The notes under the pieces: model-generated
What the model was told of the DNA's origin: nothing
The model's database searches: none
The model's input: the letters and a program-made list of their open reading frames with translations, nothing else
Shown: positions 6,401-8,453 of the stretch, one piece after another
Numbering within the stretch: position 1 is the first letter of the stretch
Layout: every line of letters starts with the position of its first letter
Translations under genes and position numbers: made by a program
Assembly: GCA_009786275.1 (NCBI GenBank)
Contig: WQTL01000436.1
Span: forward strand, 1-8,453
DNA length: 8,453 nucleotides
DNA from: Bacillota bacterium
Lineage (GTDB): Bacteria > Bacillota > Clostridia > Oscillospirales > Acutalibacteraceae
Reading direction: 5' to 3'

Positions 6401-7965
6401 CTATTGGCCAGGTCCGTAGCGACGGTCGCCCCATTGAACGGGTAGTCCGGCTGGCACAGCGCCAGGGCCAGGGCCTCGAGGTTCGCGCGGTAGCCCAGCC
6501 AGCCGCGCATGCTCATGTACTGCTCCATGGAAGAAATTTCTTTCTGCATCTGATCGCGCAGGTTCTCCTTGTTGCGCGCGGTCCATTCCACGGTGGCGCC
6601 GTTGCGGTGCCTTGATAATGAATCCGCACTGTTTATTAACGCAGTTGATTGGCCATATCCCCACCAAGTGTAGACACCCAGCGCCGTGGCCTCGCCGCTG
6701 GGAACTCCCGCGTTAATCGCTGTGTTGAGGGACCCATAATAAGGGATGCCGTATGAAATACGAGACATATTATGACCAGTTCCGCCGGTCGCAGTTACTC
6801 CGCCATATGTCGCGGCAGTGCCTGTATACTCGACCGCGCCCGCGCCTCCAATGGGATTTCCAATGGGGTTTTCATACCATGAGCCGACGTCATTTTCGGT
6901 GTAAGCGCCCCAGATACCATGTTTTCCGGACGAATTTACACCGGTTATGACGCTGGATTCGCCATTATAGGCTCCAGCGACTCCATTGCTGGTCGTGACA
7001 TCCGCGCGCATGATCACATGGACAAATTTCAGCTGCGGAATCTGGTTCAGGTTGCCGTAACGGCTGGTGTCCACCACGATATAGCCCTTGGCGGCGGGGG
7101 ACTCGTCGTTGTTCGGATCCCAATAGGTGGTACCGGAATAAGATTTGGTACCGCTCGCCGAAATACCGCCCTCGCCCGCCGTCGCGCTGTCAGTCGTGTC
7201 GTTCCCCCTATTCAAGGCGGAGGTCCATGTGTTGCCGAATAGCCTGGACTGCAGCGTAGCGTTTGCGTTGCGGTTGCCGCCGTCGGGGGGCTTCAGGCCG
7301 TAGTGGACGCCGATGATGAAAGCGCCGGAGTCATAATAGGAATCATAACAGCTGCCTACGTTCGGTGTGCTGGCGCTTGTGGAGCCGGTGATGGCGCGGG
7401 CATCGGTCTTATGGATGTAGGAGTAGCAGTAGGATTCGAGTTCGCCGTCGCCCAGCGTGAAGACGACCTTCCAGCGCAGCAGGCCGGACTTGCTGATCGT
7501 TGTAGTGTTGTTGCTGATGGTCCAGTTCCAGTTGCCCGAGCCGCCGGCGGCAGCGCTGATGGTCTGTACGTAGCCCGTGCCGCCGTTGTCGTCCAGGGTG
7601 AGAATGGGCGCGGTGTTTACGCCCGGGTAGTTGAAGTGGATGTAGCCGGCGGTATGCTCACCCCGGCCAATGGTGTTGTTTTTGATGTCGGCATTCACTT
7701 GGATCCAGTTGTTGACCGTGGAGTTTGCGCCGAAGTTGTTGGCGAAGTACTGCGTTCGGTTGTTCAGGGGGTTGACGTAGATGGTTTCCGGTGCGCCGAA
7801 GATGAGCACCTTGGGAAGTGACGCCGCACTGGTGACGGTGAGCATTGCCCCGGATTGGACACTGCCCGCGATGGCGATAGCGGACGCCAGCAGCGCGACG
7901 GAAAGCACGATGCTTATCACCCGCTTGCTTTGCTTCCCTACCTTCGGAAGACTGAATTTACCCAT
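3448..7965 (-). CDS. Giant exported surface protein with InlB/Flg_new-type repeats and a hydrophobic C-terminal domain
   Basis: The 1505-residue product begins MGKFSLPKVGKQSKR followed by a hydrophobic core (16-33), a typical Sec signal with cleavage near residue 40. Residues about 45-450 form a Gly/Asn/Ser/Thr/Tyr-rich, probably beta-rich head that I do not recognise. Residues about 455-560 are predicted helical (NKENLRDQMQKEISSMEQY and LEALALALCQ). Residues 664-1258 contain about six divergent units ending in aromatic motifs such as FAKW, LYARW, IYAIW and LYAKW, each preceded by a GYxFxGW-like motif: the InlB B-repeat (Listeria-Bacteroides repeat, Flg_new) pattern. A Pro/Asp linker (1261-1303), a related module ending SIWVKP (1309-1398) and a PPPPPP stretch (1407-1412) follow. 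The last 95 residues have hydrophobic segments at 1431-1451 and 1460-1488 and no LPXTG. AAGGAG ends 4 bases before the ATG. It is probably an adhesin or cell-envelope protein held by its C-terminus; ligand unknown. Confidence 0.85.
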   Translation of the reverse strand: MGKFSLPKVGKQSKRVISIVLSVALLASAIAIAGSVQSGAMLTVTSAASLPKVLIFGAPETIYVNPLNNRTQYFANNFGANSTVNNWIQVNADIKNNTIGRGEHTAGYIHFNYPGVNTAPILTLDDNGGTGYVQTISAAAGGSGNWNWTISNNTTTISKSGLLRWKVVFTLGDGELESYCYSYIHKTDARAITGSTSASTPNVGSCYDSYYDSGAFIIGVHYGLKPPDGGNRNANATLQSRLFGNTWTSALNRGNDTTDSATAGEGGISASGTKSYSGTTYWDPNNDESPAAKGYIVVDTSRYGNLNQIPQLKFVHVIMRADVTTSNGVAGAYNGESSVITGVNSSGKHGIWGAYTENDVGSWYENPIGNPIGGAGAVEYTGTAATYGGVTATGGTGHNMSRISYGIPYYGSLNTAINAGVPSGEATALGVYTWWGYGQSTALINSADSLSRHRNGATVEWTARNKENLRDQMQKEISSMEQYMSMRGWLGYRANLEALALALCQPDYPFNGATVATDLANSNLAGSLAYKVVLARDALQPQTGQAEMEYRNAITGGLIPMYVPGNMVPYTLGDSVVSDYDHALDLPVGYKTDPVAVSVPYIDAGVVKTDITPPGLPATAAPALGRYLAPVSPGTRAPDGAGSPNQAVKVQNLKWVWWIQPIEYKLRLRNGGGSAGGGYIEIPMYYGQEFNMLGAVGSPQEVLVPASPVTGTKITAPTAPATGNWELAGWRIATGTKAGSVYDIGEGVRNLTIDNGDIIYADAIWVDTGNLNTDTFVFDWGPPDVDVGSQNANGGAVLNKTVTMSGIPAGTLVASVPRPGGAQRAGYTFGQWWLDAAYTEAVILNPRPFETTDRKAFAKWIPLTYKIQYRANTGTGTVSDETVEYDADATTALSDGSALTKTGYIFEGWSLSNVAADTIGPARKPLTTTVGHFPGSTLVKYSNLYAAAPALGAASISPVTLYARWAPEKFVVTLNYNYGTPVPSDGPEPSETRDRYFGSTYGEKPLAAPSTLTTPDALPVPTRFGFIFAGWNSQANGLGTTINDGLLLNNQFFVQNVDHTIYAIWKTGTPVTVTIDTDGGVPASVGTAYTGAVLGETIPLSVFVPYQPTKAGWAFDHWEIDQPASPAPPSAKFVPGYADVQAAGHTGIELNGNTKLKAVYTPNQYVVRYYANYAGAADPFKLSGGPVLTISNPDEPMVGQDARDGYNLAGYTYREDNTGVFLPYTGTQSTPALLSMLADTSLQQEGAGPTILKLYAKWEPKVVPGTGEDDPGPNPAVPPIPVDPPVGPPWNPGDLDDNDPDPQTADDGYIVMYYVRGEAGVTFPAGTASRKYLEYDKNYGYGPALPAASKAATATQTFVPNGKWEVMRCGHGTAGFPVGAVITAGDIVKHECSIWVKPLFDAYDILPPPPPPTCWERIQACLTTTRNKITKFFFPLLSLGLPLLNYGIPNLTVEMVFDLPFHTLFLGCIFGLVVMPIFLIVPSWFTVIHEMAPGWWPNVKRFYLL
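4192..5976 (-). repeat. Six divergent InlB B-repeat/Flg_new-like units within the giant protein
   Basis: These are protein-level tandem units at residues about 664-765, 774-860, 864-965, 969-1065, 1070-1160 and 1164-1258. Landmarks: LAGWRI...YADAIW; AGYTFGQWW...AFAKW; TGYIFEGWS...LYARW; FGFIFAGWN...IYAIW; AGWAFDHWE...LKAVY; and YNLAGYTYR...LYAKW. Each opens with a beta strand of alternating hydrophobic residues (YKIQYRANTG, FVVTLNYNYG, VTVTIDTDGG, YVVRYYANYAG). The units have diverged far at DNA level and show no recent duplication. Units 1 and 5 are the most degenerate. In known proteins this ubiquitin-like fold forms extended stalks that project a binding head. Confidence 0.75.
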
Positions 7966-8280
7966 TTCGCTCCTTCTTTCTATGTGTTTGTTGGTCTGAT
8001 CTACCTGAAAATGCGCGATGCGTTCACAACAAGTTTAGCACAAAAAAGATTGGTATGCAAGCATTTTTTTAAAAAAACTCCACAATATTTTCACGAAAGG
8101 CATTCGGAGTCCAGTAAGTTTGTTCTGATTTTTGGCAGGCATGATCTCATACAGTGCGGTAACGCTGTGGCCGCTGCCTATTGAAAGTCCGTCGCGCGCT
8201 TGACATAATCCCTGTAAACATAGCGTGTTTCCGGCGATGGCGCAATGGCTTTTTACAAGCTCGCGGCAAATTTAGTGTCC
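7966..8280. other. Gene-free region upstream of the giant gene
   Basis: These 315 bases contain the 5' leader (about 60 bases), the promoter and the upstream T7A7 tract of the giant gene. Bases about 7980-8160 are clearly AT-richer than the rest of the window. No coding frame with a supported start was found on either strand, and the short frames there have no ribosome binding site or family resemblance. Bases 8160-8280 hold nothing else recognisable. Confidence 0.65.
8032..8077 (-). promoter_or_regulatory. Promoter with AT-rich upstream element for the giant surface protein gene
   Basis: The minus strand has -35 TTGCAT (8060-8055), a 17-base spacer including a T-run, and -10 TAAACT (8037-8032). 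Three bases upstream of the -35 is a perfect TTTTTTTAAAAAAA tract (8077-8064), where an UP element or an intrinsic bend would lie. Transcription should start near 8025, giving a leader of about 60 bases without an obvious terminator or upstream frame. The combination suggests strong expression. Confidence 0.65.
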
Positions 8281-8440
8281 TGGCTCCCCCCGGCCTGCGG
8301 GGCACCCCCCTCGCGAGCGAGAGGGGCCAGGGGATAAGGCAAAAACGCGCAAACCATTCAAGCAGTCGCTTATGCATAAACCCAAAAACCCCCCTCGTTC
8401 GCGAGGGGGGGTGGCCGCCTCGGGCGGCCGGGGGGAGCTA
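8281..8440. repeat. MITE-like or palindromic intergenic element with about 50-base inverted arms
   Basis: The left arm (8281-8326) and right arm (8389-8440) are inverted copies. The reverse complement of the right arm starts TAGCTCCCCCCGGCC against TGGCTCCCCCCGGCC on the left (14 of 15), and both continue with CACCCCCCTCGCGA[A/G]CGAG. The left arm lacks about 6 bases in the middle. The right arm folds into two perfect hairpins: CCCCCCTCG around a TTCG loop (8389-8410) and GGCCGCC around TCG (8413-8429). The 62-base centre (8327-8388) is AT-richer and codes for nothing. No clear target-site duplication was found at these edges, so the exact ends are uncertain and the right end may lie outside the window. 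Confidence 0.6.
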
Positions 8441-8453
8441 GTGCAGCAAAAAT

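Noticed and set aside
5170..6615. Plus-strand frame (481 residues) opposite the giant gene
   Set aside because: It is a mirror frame of GC-rich coding sequence. The minus frame has a signal peptide, repeats and a consistent domain order.
8200..8228. Plus-strand TTGACA as a promoter
   Set aside because: There is a perfect -35 hexamer, but no acceptable -10 at 16-18 bases and no gene downstream within the window.
8147..8377. 76-residue minus-strand frame at the right edge
   Set aside because: It runs through the palindromic repeat, has no ribosome binding site, and is Arg/Pro-rich as expected for a non-coding GC-rich stretch.
8281..8440. CRISPR array
   Set aside because: There are only two arm copies, they are inverted rather than direct, and there is no regular spacer unit.

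Overview
The window reads as chromosomal DNA from a GC-rich, Gram-positive, probably gut-associated member of the Firmicutes (Clostridia). This is an inference. It rests on purine-rich ribosome binding sites, SigA-type promoters with exact 17-base spacers, an Lsa/CplR-like ABC-F protein behind an attenuator leader, and a very large secreted protein built from InlB/Flg_new-type repeats. All convincing genes are on the minus strand, so the window is best read from right to left. The long plus-strand frames look like mirror images of GC-rich coding sequence.

Layout in the direction of transcription. (1) Bases 8453-7966 hold no gene. They contain a roughly 160-base inverted-repeat, MITE-like element (8281-8440), an AT-rich stretch, and a promoter (8032-8060) with a T7A7 tract just upstream of its -35 box. 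(2) Bases 7965-3448 encode a 1505-residue exported protein. It has a signal peptide, an unrecognised Gly/Asn/Ser/Thr/Tyr-rich head, a helical segment, about six divergent InlB/Flg_new-like repeats, a Pro/Asp linker, a further beta-type module, a polyproline stretch and a hydrophobic C-terminal domain in place of an LPXTG signal. (3) Bases 3447-3145 are a non-coding spacer with three GC-rich hairpins, one of them a credible terminator, and then a strong promoter. (4) glyA (3144-1894) is followed after 16 bases by an exported PHP-domain metallohydrolase (1877-627), apparently as one operon. (5) Immediately after the PHP stop codon comes a near-consensus promoter, then a short leader with a tiny reading frame and an intrinsic terminator, then the start of an ABC-F ATPase gene (413 to the window edge), which is cut off.

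How the parts fit. glyA is core one-carbon metabolism. The PHP protein is exported and shares the glyA transcript, but no functional link is visible. The giant protein is a stand-alone transcription unit for a cell-surface product, probably adhesive or structural. The ABC-F gene has the architecture of antibiotic-inducible ribosome-protection genes: promoter, leader peptide, attenuator, gene. No mobile-element protein, CRISPR array, tRNA or rRNA was seen. The most interesting items are the attenuator leader, the unusual C-terminal domain of the giant surface protein, and the inverted-repeat element at the right edge.
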